Source: Shewanella livingstonensis (GTDB lineage Bacteria; Pseudomonadota; Gammaproteobacteria; Enterobacterales; Shewanellaceae). Taken from it: a DNA stretch of 64,000 nucleotides. Below the pieces are notes generated by a model. The model did not search any database and was not told the DNA's origin. It saw only the letters and a program-made list of their open reading frames with translations. Of this stretch, positions 27,458 to 37,973 are shown one piece after another. The translations under genes and the position numbers were made by a program. Within the stretch, counting starts at the first letter, position 1. Every line of letters begins with the position of its first letter. Location: NCBI RefSeq assembly GCF_003855395.1, contig NZ_CP034015.1, positions 816,001 through 880,000 on the forward strand. Reading direction: 5' to 3'.

Positions 27458-28627
27458 TTACATAACATTAGCTGCGTTACGATAACTATGAGCTGCAGTT
27501 GAATTTTCACCTAACTGTTCTTGGGCTTGTGCTAAAGCGAGCCATGATTGGTGTGTCGGTGCTATACGACATACATTTTGCCAATGAATTTTGGCTTGTT
27601 TAGCATCACGACTTTGAACCGAAAGTTTTGCTAGACATATTTGATAGTCTGCATCATTTTCATGTGTGGTTTCTAAACGGCTAAGTAATTTACGTATATC
27701 TTGATCTTGTGCACTAATTAAATCAGGAATGGCAGCAAATAAAGCCGTCGATGGCGAAGCACTTAGTTGTTTACTAATTAATTTTATCGCTTGATCTTTA
27801 TGGCCATATTGAACCAGTCCGTGAGCATAAGCTAAGACTAACTCATCTTGTTTACGTTCTGATTTATTTAACCAGTGCCAACATTTATTCAACTCTACTT
27901 CAGAGTTTTTAGCTGCATTTAGCATTAAAGTACTGTTGGTTTTAGTGCTTAATTGGTTGAGATCAGTTTCAGTTAATAATTGGCGTTTTTTCAAAATAGG
28001 TAATAACAACTTCAATGCCTGCCAATCATGTTGCTGTTGATATAATTCTTGTGCCAGTTTTAGCACTGGAGCACTGCTTTTACTGGTTGGGTTAAGTTTA
28101 TCAAGTATCACTCGAGCTTTAACCAATTCACCTTGTTTCATTAAGTAGCGGGTACGCGATGTGTAAACCGCGGTCTTTGCGATAGGATTTTTCTCAGCTT
28201 GAGCTAAATAATGATCTCGAGCAGTAATATCACCTTGATAGTGTGCAGCTCTTGCTGCTGCAAATAAGTTTAATACTGGAATTTCACCTTTTTCAGCCCC
28301 TTTTGCCATGGCTTTTTCTGCCGCAGACCAATCTTCTTCCGCCAGCGCTAAAGCGCCAATTAACGTATGCTTTTTAGCCGCTTTTCTGCGCCATTGTTCT
28401 GGCAGATATCGGCTACTTAATACAATATTTAATAATAAGAGAATTAACCATTCGAGTAATTGCAGCGCAAAGTAAAATACAATTAACCCAACAACACCGG
28501 TTACTAAACTGGTTTCTATCTGATAGTCACCGATTGCGATGTAAATGTAACCGCTTTGTCCAATAATAAGTGGGCTGAGACACAGTCCAATTAAAATCAG
28601 AGCAACATAAACCAGTGTCTTAATCAT
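27458..28627 (-). CDS. hemY: HemY, inner-membrane TPR protein of the heme operon
   Basis: The 389-aa protein has two N-terminal membrane helices (about 3-22 and 40-70) followed by a long TPR-type alpha-helical region (SALALAEEDWSAAEKAMAKGAEKGE and later repeats). This is the HemY family of gammaproteobacterial hemCDXY operons. It is distinct from protoporphyrinogen oxidase, which shares the name in other bacteria. A role in late heme synthesis or in coordinating its enzymes is proposed for the family; no catalytic motif is visible. Its ATG overlaps the hemX stop (28624-28627). Confidence 0.9.
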   Translation of the reverse strand: MIKTLVYVALILIGLCLSPLIIGQSGYIYIAIGDYQIETSLVTGVVGLIVFYFALQLLEWLILLLLNIVLSSRYLPEQWRRKAAKKHTLIGALALAEEDWSAAEKAMAKGAEKGEIPVLNLFAAARAAHYQGDITARDHYLAQAEKNPIAKTAVYTSRTRYLMKQGELVKARVILDKLNPTSKSSAPVLKLAQELYQQQHDWQALKLLLPILKKRQLLTETDLNQLSTKTNSTLMLNAAKNSEVELNKCWHWLNKSERKQDELVLAYAHGLVQYGHKDQAIKLISKQLSASPSTALFAAIPDLISAQDQDIRKLLSRLETTHENDADYQICLAKLSVQSRDAKQAKIHWQNVCRIAPTHQSWLALAQAQEQLGENSTAAHSYRNAANVM

Positions 28628-29859
28628 TGTGCAGGCTCCTCAGTAGGCATAATTTCACCATAGATAACCAGTTGCTGCAGTAGTGGCGATGCTTGAAATT
28701 TATTGAGTGTGATTTTTTCAACTTTAATCTTGGCGAGTTTATCTAAAGATTCAATCATTGCTTTGGTCTTTAAATCTCTTAAGTCAAAGTACTGTTGTAA
28801 CCACTTGTCTGCTAACGAAATCGACTGTTGATAATTTACTTGATCAAATCGGTAAAGAGCTAGTTGTGCTTGCAATAATTTGTTGCGAATATTTTCAACC
28901 AAATACCATTGCTGTTCGGGTGACAATAGCGGCTCTAAATCAGTAGTCCGTTTACGGATCGTGATAAAACCATCGGTTAACTCATGCCAAGTACGAGTAA
29001 GATTTTGTTGCCAGTCATCAATGGAGTCGGTTACTGGTTGAGTATTTTTGTGATTAGCAAAATTTTCATCAACACGATTTAATGGTAATTGGGTAATGTC
29101 ATTGATCAGGGTATCTAAGTCAAAGATGGTATTGGTTATGTCTGTGGTCTTTAATGCGTTAACTTTGGAGATATCATCAGCTAAGGCTCTACGAAGAATT
29201 GTTAATGAAGGGTCTTTCATCGCACTAATACGTTCATCTGCAGACTGCAATAAACCGATTGCGGTTTGTGGATCGTTTTCTAACCACAGTTTTCTGCCGG
29301 CCATGCGCACTAGGTATTCAGCTTCTGATGCCATCCAATGGTTTGGGCTTCGCTGTGCAATAACGGCGACGCGTTCTTGTAATTGTTTATTTGATTGCTG
29401 CAATTCGGCTAACGTTGAATAGGCTTTAATATTATTTGACTGTTGTTGTTCTAGCGTAGCAATACGCTTATTGGCTGCCATTGCCGTTTGTTGTAATTCA
29501 TATTTGAACGCTTTATTTTGTGTTACTTGCTCAGTGATATTTTGTCCTAACTGAGTTTGGTTATTAGCTTGCTGATCAAGCTGTAAGTAGAGCCAATAAC
29601 TCGCCGCGACAGCTATCATTGCCACGAGTAAGCTCAACAATAACCCAATACGGATCCACCAAGAGCTAGGTTTAGCTTTACGGCGACCATTATTCACAGA
29701 AGCATTTGATTGGTTATTGGTTTTGCTATCAGCAGATTGTTGGCTGGTAGCATTACCTTTTTTGGCCAGTGGCGGCTTTTCTTTTGGACTTGGCGCAGGA
29801 GAAATAACGTTCTCACCCTTTTGTGCTGACGGGTTTGGATCTTTTTTATTGTTTTCCAT
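28624..29859 (-). CDS. hemX: HemX, membrane protein of the heme operon
   Basis: The 411-aa protein belongs to the family annotated as uroporphyrinogen-III C-methyltransferase HemX, although it lacks SAM-binding methyltransferase motifs, so the enzymatic label is doubtful. It has a charged, low-complexity N-terminus rich in K, N and S, one membrane helix (about 66-90, IGLLLSLLVAMIAVAASYWLY), and a long periplasmic coiled-coil and helical region rich in Q. The frame is open further upstream, but the ATG at 29859 has AAGGA six nt before it and is preferred. It sits between hemD and hemY. Confidence 0.9.
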   Translation of the reverse strand: MENNKKDPNPSAQKGENVISPAPSPKEKPPLAKKGNATSQQSADSKTNNQSNASVNNGRRKAKPSSWWIRIGLLLSLLVAMIAVAASYWLYLQLDQQANNQTQLGQNITEQVTQNKAFKYELQQTAMAANKRIATLEQQQSNNIKAYSTLAELQQSNKQLQERVAVIAQRSPNHWMASEAEYLVRMAGRKLWLENDPQTAIGLLQSADERISAMKDPSLTILRRALADDISKVNALKTTDITNTIFDLDTLINDITQLPLNRVDENFANHKNTQPVTDSIDDWQQNLTRTWHELTDGFITIRKRTTDLEPLLSPEQQWYLVENIRNKLLQAQLALYRFDQVNYQQSISLADKWLQQYFDLRDLKTKAMIESLDKLAKIKVEKITLNKFQASPLLQQLVIYGEIMPTEEPAQ

Positions 29860-29944
29860 GAACAGTCCTTGAAAGCAAAAATACAACCAATAAAAGCAAT
29901 ATTAATAAATACGCGTCGATGCAATATAACAATATAATAACAAA

Positions 29945-30664
29945 TTATAACGCAAGACTCGTTAGTATAGCTTGAGTATTTGCTCCATTTGCATTGGTAA
30001 TATGGTTTAATTCCATTGCTTTTGCTTGTAATTCGACGCGATAACTAGGGACTATGATATGACATGAGCGTAGCCATGCAAATAATTCTTTTGGCACAAG
30101 GTCAACTAAGTTGGATAATATTTCGCCGCTGGTAACGACAATGGTGTCAATTCCAAACGATTTCCACTGTTGAGTTATCGCTTTAGCGTTAAGGTTTGGG
30201 ATTGCTCGTTGGTAGACTTGCCAATAGTTCACATTGGCACCTCGTAGCTGTAATTGCTCTGCAAGTGTTTCTCGTCCTCCCAAACCTCGAACAATAATAA
30301 ATGACTGTTTATCGACATCTTGTAATTGGTCTAGCGACAATAAACCTTCGCTATCTTGACTGCCTTCTGGGGAACTAGTTGCTTGAATATTATACTGAGC
30401 TAGGCTGTCGGCAGTTGCTTGGCCAACAGCAAAATAACGACAGTGGGTGGGAAATGTGTCATGCAATTTTTTGGCGGCAAAATCGACTGCATTAGTACTA
30501 ATAAAGAGTAAGTTATCAGTTTGGGCTAAAACAGCCGGTGTCATTGATTCGCTTGTTTCAATTACCGCTAAAAGAGGAGTAACAAGATAAGCAACATCTC
30601 GATGTGAGAGTTGCTCCTCCATTGCTTGATTGCGCCCTAGCGGGCGCGTTAGCAAGACTTTCAT
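29945..30664 (-). CDS. hemD: Uroporphyrinogen-III synthase
   Basis: The 239-aa enzyme closes hydroxymethylbilane with inversion of ring D to give uroporphyrinogen III. The family is poorly conserved, but the opening MKVLLTRPLGRNQAMEEQL, the segment DNLLFISTNAVDFAAKKL, YFAVGQATADSL and the later DTIVVTSGEILSNLVDLVP fit HemD. The position immediately after hemC (25-bp gap) is decisive. The length is normal. Confidence 0.92.
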   Translation of the reverse strand: MKVLLTRPLGRNQAMEEQLSHRDVAYLVTPLLAVIETSESMTPAVLAQTDNLLFISTNAVDFAAKKLHDTFPTHCRYFAVGQATADSLAQYNIQATSSPEGSQDSEGLLSLDQLQDVDKQSFIIVRGLGGRETLAEQLQLRGANVNYWQVYQRAIPNLNAKAITQQWKSFGIDTIVVTSGEILSNLVDLVPKELFAWLRSCHIIVPSYRVELQAKAMELNHITNANGANTQAILTSLAL

Positions 30665-30689
30665 AGTCTGTTATCTTGACGACAGAAGA

Positions 30690-31619
30690 TTAGCTGGCAT
30701 AGACAGCGTCTAAAATCGTTTTTGCACCGCGACTGAGTAAATCCTCTGCAAGAGACTCTCCAAGTGCTATAGCATCAACTTTCGAGCCCGATACCATACC
30801 ACTGATTATTTCACTGCCGTCTGGATTACCCACTAAACCACGTAGGGTTAAGTTATCACCGTTAATTTCAGCAAAAGCACCAATAGGAACTTGGCATCCG
30901 CCTTCTAAACGAGTATTCATTGCTCGTTCAGCAAGCACTCGATAACGGGTTTCTACATGCTCAAGTGGTGCTAATAATGCTTTAACACGTTCATCATTGA
31001 TACGACATTCAATGCCGACAGCACCTTGGCCATTGGCTGGTAATGATTCTTCAGCAGAAATAAAGCTAGCAATACGTTCTTTAAGCTTTAAACGAATTAA
31101 TCCAGCAGCCGCTAAGATAATGGCATCATAATCACCGCTGTCTAGCTTGGCTAAACGAGTGCCAACATTGCCGCGTAAATCTTTAATGACTAAATCTGGG
31201 CGAGCGGCTCTAATTTGGCACTGACGACGTAAACTTGATGTGCCAACCACTGCACCCTGAGGCAATTCGCTGATAGATTTATAATTATTTGATACAAAAG
31301 CGTCGCGAGGATCTTCACGCTCACAAATAATCTGTAAACCCAAGCCTTCAGGAAAGTCTATTGGCAAATCTTTCATTGAATGCACGGCAATGTCGGCCCT
31401 GTTTTCAAGCATGGCGACTTCTAACTCTTTAACAAATAGTCCTTTGCCACCGATTTTAGCCAACGGAGTATCTAAAATCACATCACCTTTAGTACTCATT
31501 GGTAATAGCTCAACGATCAGTCCTGGGTGAATACGCTCAAGTTCAGCTTTAACAAATTCAGCTTGCCACATTGCCAGTGGACTTTTACGTGTTGCGATAC
31601 GAATTATATTTTCAGACAT
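30690..31619 (-). CDS. hemC: Porphobilinogen deaminase (hydroxymethylbilane synthase)
   Basis: The enzyme joins four porphobilinogens into hydroxymethylbilane on a dipyrromethane cofactor. The conserved N-terminus [18 protein letters not shown], the arginine-rich segment [40 protein letters not shown] and the cofactor-attachment motif [10 protein letters not shown] are all present. The frame is open to 31685, but the ATG at 31619 ([11 protein letters not shown]) matches where family members begin, giving 309 aa. It is first in hemCDXY and divergent from cyaA. Confidence 0.95.
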   Translation of the reverse strand: MSENIIRIATRKSPLAMWQAEFVKAELERIHPGLIVELLPMSTKGDVILDTPLAKIGGKGLFVKELEVAMLENRADIAVHSMKDLPIDFPEGLGLQIICEREDPRDAFVSNNYKSISELPQGAVVGTSSLRRQCQIRAARPDLVIKDLRGNVGTRLAKLDSGDYDAIILAAAGLIRLKLKERIASFISAEESLPANGQGAVGIECRINDERVKALLAPLEHVETRYRVLAERAMNTRLEGGCQVPIGAFAEINGDNLTLRGLVGNPDGSEIISGMVSGSKVDAIALGESLAEDLLSRGAKTILDAVYAS

Positions 31620-31791
31620 GGTAATCGATCCATTAGAGAGCCTTATTAAGGTAATGCTATCATTGCTAAAGCGATGATGTAACAAATCGATGGTAATTGT
31701 TTGAAGTCTGTAGGGCTTATTTTTGATTTATATTGCTTGTTAGCTACTGGTGAAATAAATAATAAATGCTACGCTAATCACTGTTTTATCA

Positions 31792-31814
31792 AAAGTGTGA
31801 TCTCAGTTGGTAAA
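31792..31814. promoter_or_regulatory. Possible CRP half-site between hemC and cyaA
   Basis: AAGTGTGATCT closely matches the left half of the CRP consensus (AAATGTGATCT), but the right half (CAGTTGGTAAA) is poor. It lies about 85 nt before the cyaA start. CRP control of cyaA is known in enterobacteria; here it is only a suggestion. Confidence 0.3.
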
Positions 31815-31893
31815 AGTAGTCATTAAGGGTTAGTCTTCTATATTAATTTACGATTAGGTAATTTGTTTAGCGAAAGAACAAAGGAAGTGGGTC

Positions 31894-34353
31894 TTGACCG
31901 ATAAAACGGCATATTATCAAAAGGATTTAGCTGAAAAACTGAATAGCACCAGATTGACTAGAGTGCTTAATGTTCTACCTGATTTACAGCAACATTTGTT
32001 TCATATCATTCCTTTTTTAATTCATTACAATCAAATAGATGTGCCTGGGATAATTGACCCTCGTACTCCGAGTGGTATTTACGGGTTTTCCTTATCAAAA
32101 GCGATGCACTCAGCGTGTGAAGCCTTATCTTTATCTATGCCCGATACGGTTCATTCAACAGCGGATGCTTTCGAGGGTGTGTATGCCATGGGAAGCACGG
32201 CTAGTTTTGGACAAAATCCACAAAGTGATGTCGATATCTGGTTAGTTTACAATAGCAAATTAACCCAAAAGCAACTTAAATTAATCGAATATAAGAATAA
32301 ACTCATCAGTGATTGGTTTGCCGGTTTTGATTTTGAAGTGAACTTTTATCTGGTGCATCCAATGCAATTTAGAGAATGCAGCGCATTTGATAATTGTCAG
32401 CCAGTAGGATTAGAGCACAGTGGTAGTAGCCAGCACTGGTTGTTATTAGAAGAATTTTATCGTTCTCACATTCGGCTTGCAGGTAAAGTTGTTGCATGGT
32501 GGCCTGATGCCAATAGTCAAAATACCGAGTTTGATGCCAGTTTACTTTATCTTGGCGATATCAATTCTTTGCCAGCAGCAGAGTATTTCGGAGCCTCATT
32601 ATGGCAGCTGTATAAGGGGCTCAATAAACCCCATAAAGCATTATTAAAAGTGTTGTTGCTGGAAACTTACGCCTCGGAATATCCTAGTACAACATTGATT
32701 ACTCAACAAATTTGGCAATATTGTGAACATCAAGATTTTAGTGTTGATAACGATGCTTATTTATTACTTTATCAACGCATTGAAGCCTACTTGATTGCTC
32801 AGGGTGATCATAATCGTTTAGAGATAGTTAGGCGGTGTTTTTACTTAAAGTCAGGTGTCACGCTATCGTGTTTATCACCTAATAGTGCGACAGACTGGCG
32901 GGTAGATAAAATTCAAAACTTGGTTAAGCAATGGGCATGGAGCCGTGAGTTGGTAGCCACATTGGATAATAGTCCTTATTGGCATGCAGGTCAGCTTAAA
33001 TGGTTCAATCAACAGCTCAGCGAATTATTGTTGGTCAGTTATAAGAATCTATTAAAATTTGCATCGAAACAAACACTAAGTGAACGTATGCGGGTTGAAG
33101 AACTGGGTTTGTTGGCGCGTAAATTACACACTTACTTTAGTAATGATGACCATTTATTACAGCCTTTGAACCGCTTATGGAGTTTATCGACAGCAGAGAA
33201 GTCGTTAACTATCCGCCATAGTGAGCAGACCTCACGATTTTATTTATACCGCCAAGCTTATGATGAGTTGGATCAGTTTAAAACGGATACGCGCCATCAA
33301 CAAAACGCTTTTGATAATCATGCCATACACGATGCAGATAATGTATGCAGTTTAGTTGCGTGGTCGGTGATGAATGGACTGGCTACGGCAGAGACTCATT
33401 GGTCTCAAGTGGGAGACTGTAATAAGCGATCTGATAAGTTAGGCTACCTAGCACGTAAATTAATTCCTATCATGCATCATGTTCCGACTGTGTCTAAACG
33501 TGATTTATGTGAGCCATGGTGTTACCAAAAAATTGTGTTGATTGCGAATATGGACGGTGATCCAACTACACAATGGCATGGCCCAGAATCGATGCTTGAT
33601 TATGCCCACGCCAGCGTTTTATCGCTAGGCCAAACTAAATTGAATATGCTGTCATCAGTGGCAATAGTATGTCTAAACAGCTGGGGCGAATGGCAAAGCC
33701 ATCGTTTTAATGGTCATACTGCATTGCTTGAGGCCATTTCATTTATTATTCTGGGGTTAAAGCGGTCAAATGAACAAGTTGATTTATCAATTATTAGTTG
33801 CTCAGCTAAGTTAAAACAACAGATTTTTAATCAGCTTAAAACGTTGCTGTTACGTTGTTATGGTTTAATGAAGAAGGTCAATCAGACTAATACATTGATG
33901 CACCCAATCACAATAGGTGATCAACAATACACTATGTATTTTAATGCATTAGGGATGATGTACCGTATAAGTGATTTAGCGACTCATAAAAAAAATGATA
34001 AAACTCATGGATTACCACTGCCTGATATTGCCGATGATCCTAATTTGAGTACGCCATCAGTAATTCACAAATTTATAGTGTTAGGTGCTAAGCAATATTT
34101 TTTACGTGAACGTAATCAAATCCTCGATGTATTTATTGCCGATGAGCTTAATCAGCTTGAACATTTACAATACCAACACACTAGCATTAACGACTTTGTC
34201 GCCCAAGAAAGTCATTTATACGTATTTGATGAGCAAAAACAACGCCAGCCTGTTTTTAATATGCCGCAGTTTTTCCAACTTGTACGCATGGAAGGGGGAT
34301 TAACCGTAATGCCCTTTGGTTTGACGCAAGATGAGATGGGCTCAGCATTTTAA
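31894..34353 (+). CDS. cyaA: Class I adenylate cyclase
   Basis: The 819-aa protein makes cAMP from ATP for CRP signalling. The N-terminal catalytic domain carries the nucleotidyltransferase-type motif GSTASFGQNPQSDVDIWL (about 108-125), and the family-typical segments DFEVNFYLVHPMQF and YFGASLWQLYKGL are present. The long C-terminal half is the regulatory region that responds to the glucose PTS in enterobacteria. The start is TTG at 31894, well supported by AAGGAAG upstream. It is divergent from hemC and convergent with cyaY, the gene neighbourhood seen in enterobacteria. Confidence 0.95.
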   Translation: MTDKTAYYQKDLAEKLNSTRLTRVLNVLPDLQQHLFHIIPFLIHYNQIDVPGIIDPRTPSGIYGFSLSKAMHSACEALSLSMPDTVHSTADAFEGVYAMGSTASFGQNPQSDVDIWLVYNSKLTQKQLKLIEYKNKLISDWFAGFDFEVNFYLVHPMQFRECSAFDNCQPVGLEHSGSSQHWLLLEEFYRSHIRLAGKVVAWWPDANSQNTEFDASLLYLGDINSLPAAEYFGASLWQLYKGLNKPHKALLKVLLLETYASEYPSTTLITQQIWQYCEHQDFSVDNDAYLLLYQRIEAYLIAQGDHNRLEIVRRCFYLKSGVTLSCLSPNSATDWRVDKIQNLVKQWAWSRELVATLDNSPYWHAGQLKWFNQQLSELLLVSYKNLLKFASKQTLSERMRVEELGLLARKLHTYFSNDDHLLQPLNRLWSLSTAEKSLTIRHSEQTSRFYLYRQAYDELDQFKTDTRHQQNAFDNHAIHDADNVCSLVAWSVMNGLATAETHWSQVGDCNKRSDKLGYLARKLIPIMHHVPTVSKRDLCEPWCYQKIVLIANMDGDPTTQWHGPESMLDYAHASVLSLGQTKLNMLSSVAIVCLNSWGEWQSHRFNGHTALLEAISFIILGLKRSNEQVDLSIISCSAKLKQQIFNQLKTLLLRCYGLMKKVNQTNTLMHPITIGDQQYTMYFNALGMMYRISDLATHKKNDKTHGLPLPDIADDPNLSTPSVIHKFIVLGAKQYFLRERNQILDVFIADELNQLEHLQYQHTSINDFVAQESHLYVFDEQKQRQPVFNMPQFFQLVRMEGGLTVMPFGLTQDEMGSAF

Positions 34354-34412
34354 GCATAAGCCCTATCTCTATCACGATCAAAAACTAAGTAGTGACTAAG
34401 TTATAGCTTAGT

Positions 34413-34748
34413 TTATGCGTTTATTTTGAGAATGACGCCACTTTGTTTATTGATTGCATCAATCACAAAAGACATAAATTCCAAGCCATTACGAGTATCT
34501 AACCATTTGCCATCATTATAATTAAAGTGATAGCCACCCGATTTTGTCGCCAGCCAAATCTCCTGAAGTGGCTCTTGTTTATTAATGACGATTTGCGAAT
34601 TATCTTCAAAAGCCAGCTGCAAAACATTGCCGCTGGCATTGATATCTACATCGGCATCTTGCTCGTCAATTGCTTTTTCTACCGCGTTTTCTATTTCGCC
34701 AAACATTTCATCAGCTAATCGATGAAACTCAGTATCTGTAATAGCCAT
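34413..34748 (-). CDS. cyaY: CyaY, bacterial frataxin
   Basis: The 111-aa frataxin homologue regulates iron-sulfur cluster assembly by binding IscS and iron. Visible features are an acidic first helix ([24 protein letters not shown]), beta strands with [35 protein letters not shown], and the aromatic/Asp segment [11 protein letters not shown]. The length is standard. It converges on cyaA; a weak ACTAAG/CTTAGT hairpin (34395-34412) lies between them. Confidence 0.95.
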   Translation of the reverse strand: MAITDTEFHRLADEMFGEIENAVEKAIDEQDADVDINASGNVLQLAFEDNSQIVINKQEPLQEIWLATKSGGYHFNYNDGKWLDTRNGLEFMSFVIDAINKQSGVILKINA

Positions 34749-34815
34749 GTATTTCTATCCTTTGCTTTCTGCGTTATGAATGCGATTATAAGACCATTAT
34801 TCACTAGATGCACAG

Positions 34816-35010
34816 ATGTTGAGAAAAATGAGACTGCTTTTATTTATTATGCTTGCTAGCCTATTGGTAACCGCATGTGGTCAAAAAGGGGTTTTATACA
34901 AAACACCCGAGCCTGTGGCCAATAAAGTTGCCCCAAAACCTGCCAGCACTGATGTGCTAAAGCAAACTGAGGAGCTCGACTCTCAACCTTCAATCTCACA
35001 ACAAGAATAG
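34816..35010 (+). CDS. lptM: LptM (YifL-type) small lipoprotein
   Basis: The 64-aa lipoprotein has signal sequence MRLLLFIMLASLLVTAC and a lipobox cysteine at 21, followed by GQKGVLYKTPEP, which is the conserved LptM core (GLKGPLY in E. coli). The E. coli protein assists assembly of the LPS translocon LptD/LptE. The rest is a Pro/Lys/Gln-rich tail. The upstream neighbour of lysA is usually this gene. The ATG at 34828 (residue 5) is an alternative start. Confidence 0.88.
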   Translation: MLRKMRLLLFIMLASLLVTACGQKGVLYKTPEPVANKVAPKPASTDVLKQTEELDSQPSISQQE

Positions 35011-35030
35011 CATTTATAAGGGACCGCATT

Positions 35031-36275
35031 TTGGATTACTTTTCTTATCAAAATGATTCACTATTCGCAGAAGACTGCGATGTAGCAAAACTGGCTAAAA
35101 CTCACGGCACTCCGTTGTATATTTATTCTCGTGCCACATTAGAGCGCCATTGGCATGCCTTTAATAATGCCGTTGCTGAGCATCCTCATCTTATCTGCTA
35201 CGCGGTGAAGGCAAATTCAAACCTTGCGGTATTAAATGTATTGGCCCGTTTAGGCAGTGGCTTTGATATTGTTTCTGGTGGTGAGCTTTCGCGTGTACTG
35301 CAAGCTGGCGGCGATCCTAACAAAGTCGTTTTTTCCGGAGTGGGTAAAACCGTTGCCGAAATGGAACAAGCCCTAAATATTGGTATTTACTGTTTTAATG
35401 TTGAGTCCAGTGCTGAACTTGAGCAGCTTAATGATGTTGCTGGGCGCTTGGGTAAAGTGGCACCGGTTTCACTGCGAATTAATCCCGATGTTGATGCTGG
35501 TACTCATCCATATATTTCTACTGGTCTTAAAGAAAATAAATTTGGTATCGCCATGGAAGAGGCTGATGCGGTTTTTACTCGTGCAGCTGAATTAACTCAT
35601 TTATATGTAAAAGGGGTCGATTGCCATATTGGTTCTCAGCTTACCGAAATGAAACCCTTTTTAGATGCGATGGACCGTATGCTTGGGTTAATCGACCGTT
35701 TAGGCGAACAAGGTATTAAGATTGAACACTTTGATGTGGGTGGAGGCTTAGGGGTAACATATAACAGTGAAACTCCACCGCATCCAGACGCATATGCCGC
35801 AGCATTACTCGATCGCTTAAATGGTCGTAAATTGAAGTTAATTTTTGAACCTGGCCGTGCTATAGCAGCAAATGCGGGTATTTTTGTTACTCAAGTGCTT
35901 TACCTAAAAGAAAACAGCGATAAGCGTTTTGCGATTGTCGATGGTGCAATGAATGACCTTATTCGCCCAGCGCTTTACAGCGCGTGGCAAAATATCATTC
36001 CAGTACAACAAAATGATGCACCAACCTTTGCTTATGATATTGTAGGCCCAGTATGCGAAACGGGTGACTTTCTTGGTAAAGACAGACAGTTAGCGGTAAC
36101 TGCGGGTGACTTATTAGCCGTTCGTTCAAGTGGCGCTTATGGTTTTGCGATGGCATCAAATTATAATTCACGTCCAAGAGTGGCTGAAATTATGGTAGAT
36201 GGTAGTGATGATTTTGTTGTTCGTCAGCGTGAAACGCTAGAACAACTTTGGCAAGGCGAACATTTATTGCCATAG
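35031..36275 (+). CDS. lysA: Diaminopimelate decarboxylase
   Basis: The 414-aa PLP enzyme makes lysine from meso-diaminopimelate, the last step of lysine synthesis. The PLP lysine lies in CYAVKANSNLAVL (about residue 58), HIGSQ and the phosphate-binding FDVGGGLGV and EPGRAIAANAG follow, and the interface catalytic motif GPVCETGDFLG and the C-terminal SSGAYGFAMASNYNSRPR are present. The start is TTG, with AAGGGA seven nt before it. It is 20 bp after lptM and 40 bp before dapF. Confidence 0.97.
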   Translation: MDYFSYQNDSLFAEDCDVAKLAKTHGTPLYIYSRATLERHWHAFNNAVAEHPHLICYAVKANSNLAVLNVLARLGSGFDIVSGGELSRVLQAGGDPNKVVFSGVGKTVAEMEQALNIGIYCFNVESSAELEQLNDVAGRLGKVAPVSLRINPDVDAGTHPYISTGLKENKFGIAMEEADAVFTRAAELTHLYVKGVDCHIGSQLTEMKPFLDAMDRMLGLIDRLGEQGIKIEHFDVGGGLGVTYNSETPPHPDAYAAALLDRLNGRKLKLIFEPGRAIAANAGIFVTQVLYLKENSDKRFAIVDGAMNDLIRPALYSAWQNIIPVQQNDAPTFAYDIVGPVCETGDFLGKDRQLAVTAGDLLAVRSSGAYGFAMASNYNSRPRVAEIMVDGSDDFVVRQRETLEQLWQGEHLLP

Positions 36276-36315
36276 GCAGTAAGCAATCGGCATAACGTTT
36301 TATAAGGAAAATTTT

Positions 36316-37143
36316 GTGATCCATTTCACTAAGATGCACGGACTGGGTAATGACTTTATGGTCGTTGATGGCGTAACACAGAATGTGTTTTTTTCGCCAG
36401 AGCAAATCCGCCGTCTTGCCGATCGCAATTTTGGGATTGGGTTTGATCAATTATTATTGGTCGAGCCGCCCTATGATCCAGATTTAGATTTCCATTATCG
36501 TATTTTTAATGCCGATGGTAGTGAAGTTGAGCAGTGTGGCAATGGTGCTCGCTGTTTTGCTCGTTTTGTTCGTAATAAAGGCTTAACCCAAAAAAATAAA
36601 ATTCGTGTGAGTACTAATTCAGGCAAAATAACCTTACGAGTTGAGCGGGATGGTGACGTGACCGTCAATATGGGGGTCCCCGTTATTGAGCCAAGCCAAA
36701 TTCCGTTTAAAGCCAAAAAAAGCGAAAAAACTTACTTATTGCAAACCTCAACGCAAACTTACCTATGTGGTGCTATCTCTATGGGTAATCCACACTGCGT
36801 CATTGAGGTTGAAGATGTACAAACTGTTGAGGTGGATGTTATTGGCAGTATGTTAACTCGTCACGAACGCTTCCCTAAAGGCGTGAATGTCGGATTTATG
36901 CAGGTCATTACTCCTGGACATATTAAGTTGCGGGTATATGAGCGCGGCGCAGCAGAAACCTTAGCATGCGGCACGGGAGCTTGCGCTGCTGCAGCGGTTG
37001 GCCAGTTACAAGGTAAGCTTGATAAGCAGGTGAGAGTTGACTTACCTGGTGGCAGCTTAATGATCAATTGGGAAGGTGAGGGTAAATCTTTATGGATGAC
37101 AGGCCCTGCCGAACACGTATATGACGGACAAATACAACTATGA
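36316..37143 (+). CDS. dapF: Diaminopimelate epimerase
   Basis: The 275-aa enzyme interconverts LL- and meso-diaminopimelate for lysine and peptidoglycan. The two catalytic cysteines are C74 ([14 protein letters not shown]) and C218 ([12 protein letters not shown]). The start is GTG, with AAGGAA upstream. Its end overlaps the DUF484 gene start by 4 bp (37140-37143), so the two are coupled. Confidence 0.97.
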   Translation: MIHFTKMHGLGNDFMVVDGVTQNVFFSPEQIRRLADRNFGIGFDQLLLVEPPYDPDLDFHYRIFNADGSEVEQCGNGARCFARFVRNKGLTQKNKIRVSTNSGKITLRVERDGDVTVNMGVPVIEPSQIPFKAKKSEKTYLLQTSTQTYLCGAISMGNPHCVIEVEDVQTVEVDVIGSMLTRHERFPKGVNVGFMQVITPGHIKLRVYERGAAETLACGTGACAAAAVGQLQGKLDKQVRVDLPGGSLMINWEGEGKSLWMTGPAEHVYDGQIQL

Positions 37144-37880
37144 GTGATATGACCCCAGAAGTCAGCTTGATCAATACAGCGGCAGACAACACGGTGAGTA
37201 GTGCACAAGCTAAGGATATTAACTCAATTGGCCAAGATCTTGTTGTCGACATGATGGCTAATTTACAGCAAGCCCCTTTTGATGAAATGTTGATCCGCGA
37301 ATACTTATTGGATAATCCTGATTTTTTTAATCGTTATCCTGAGTTACTCGTGGCCATGCGTGTGCCACATGCTGAACGCGGTGCGGTATCATTAGTTGAA
37401 CGTCGGCAAGAGTTATTGCGCCAACGAGTAAGCCAACTCGAAGAAGAAATAACTTCGCTGATGAACATAGCGACTCATAATGAGAGAATATTTAAATTTA
37501 ATACTGAGTTATCGTTTACATTATTAGAAAGCAATGACCTAGGTGAACTGCGCCAAGTATTGTCAGAGGGCTTAAAAAACGAGTTTGGCTTTAGTCATGT
37601 TAGGTTGATTACGGTGCACGATATCGATAGCGAATTAGCCAAAATTTGGCGTCACCGCGTTCAAAGTGGTTATTATTTTGGTCGGTTAACCCAGTCAGAA
37701 TCTAAACGTTTGTTTGGTAGCGAAGTTGGCTCGGTGGCACTGACTAAATTGTCTGATGACAATGGTCAGGTGATATTTGCCATTGCCAGCAAAGACCCAA
37801 CCCATTTTCATCCCGATATGGACTCATTACTATTTAGCCAATTACGTCGTTTGTTAGACCATATGTTGCCGCAGCTATAA
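37140..37880 (+). CDS. DUF484 family protein (YigA-like)
   Basis: The 246-aa cytoplasmic protein belongs to the DUF484 family found between dapF and xerC in gammaproteobacteria. The N-terminal motif [27 protein letters not shown] is characteristic. Next come a coiled coil ([21 protein letters not shown]) and a GAF-like C-terminal domain (about 125-240). The function is unknown; position and domain suggest a regulatory or XerC-related role, but nothing in the sequence proves it. Confidence 0.88.
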   Translation: MSDMTPEVSLINTAADNTVSSAQAKDINSIGQDLVVDMMANLQQAPFDEMLIREYLLDNPDFFNRYPELLVAMRVPHAERGAVSLVERRQELLRQRVSQLEEEITSLMNIATHNERIFKFNTELSFTLLESNDLGELRQVLSEGLKNEFGFSHVRLITVHDIDSELAKIWRHRVQSGYYFGRLTQSESKRLFGSEVGSVALTKLSDDNGQVIFAIASKDPTHFHPDMDSLLFSQLRRLLDHMLPQL

Positions 37881-37973
37881 ACGTAATCGTAACTGTAACT
37901 GTAATTGTTACAACCGAGTGTATTGTTTAGGACATACGGCTACTCCAATTGTTTTTGTAGTGGGAGCATCTTG

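Noticed and set aside
34382..34414. Terminator between cyaA and cyaY
   Set aside because: Only a weak 6-bp stem overlapping the cyaY stop and no T-run; mentioned under cyaY but not called.
35011..35030. Lysine riboswitch before lysA
   Set aside because: Only 20 bp separate lptM and lysA, far too short for a riboswitch.
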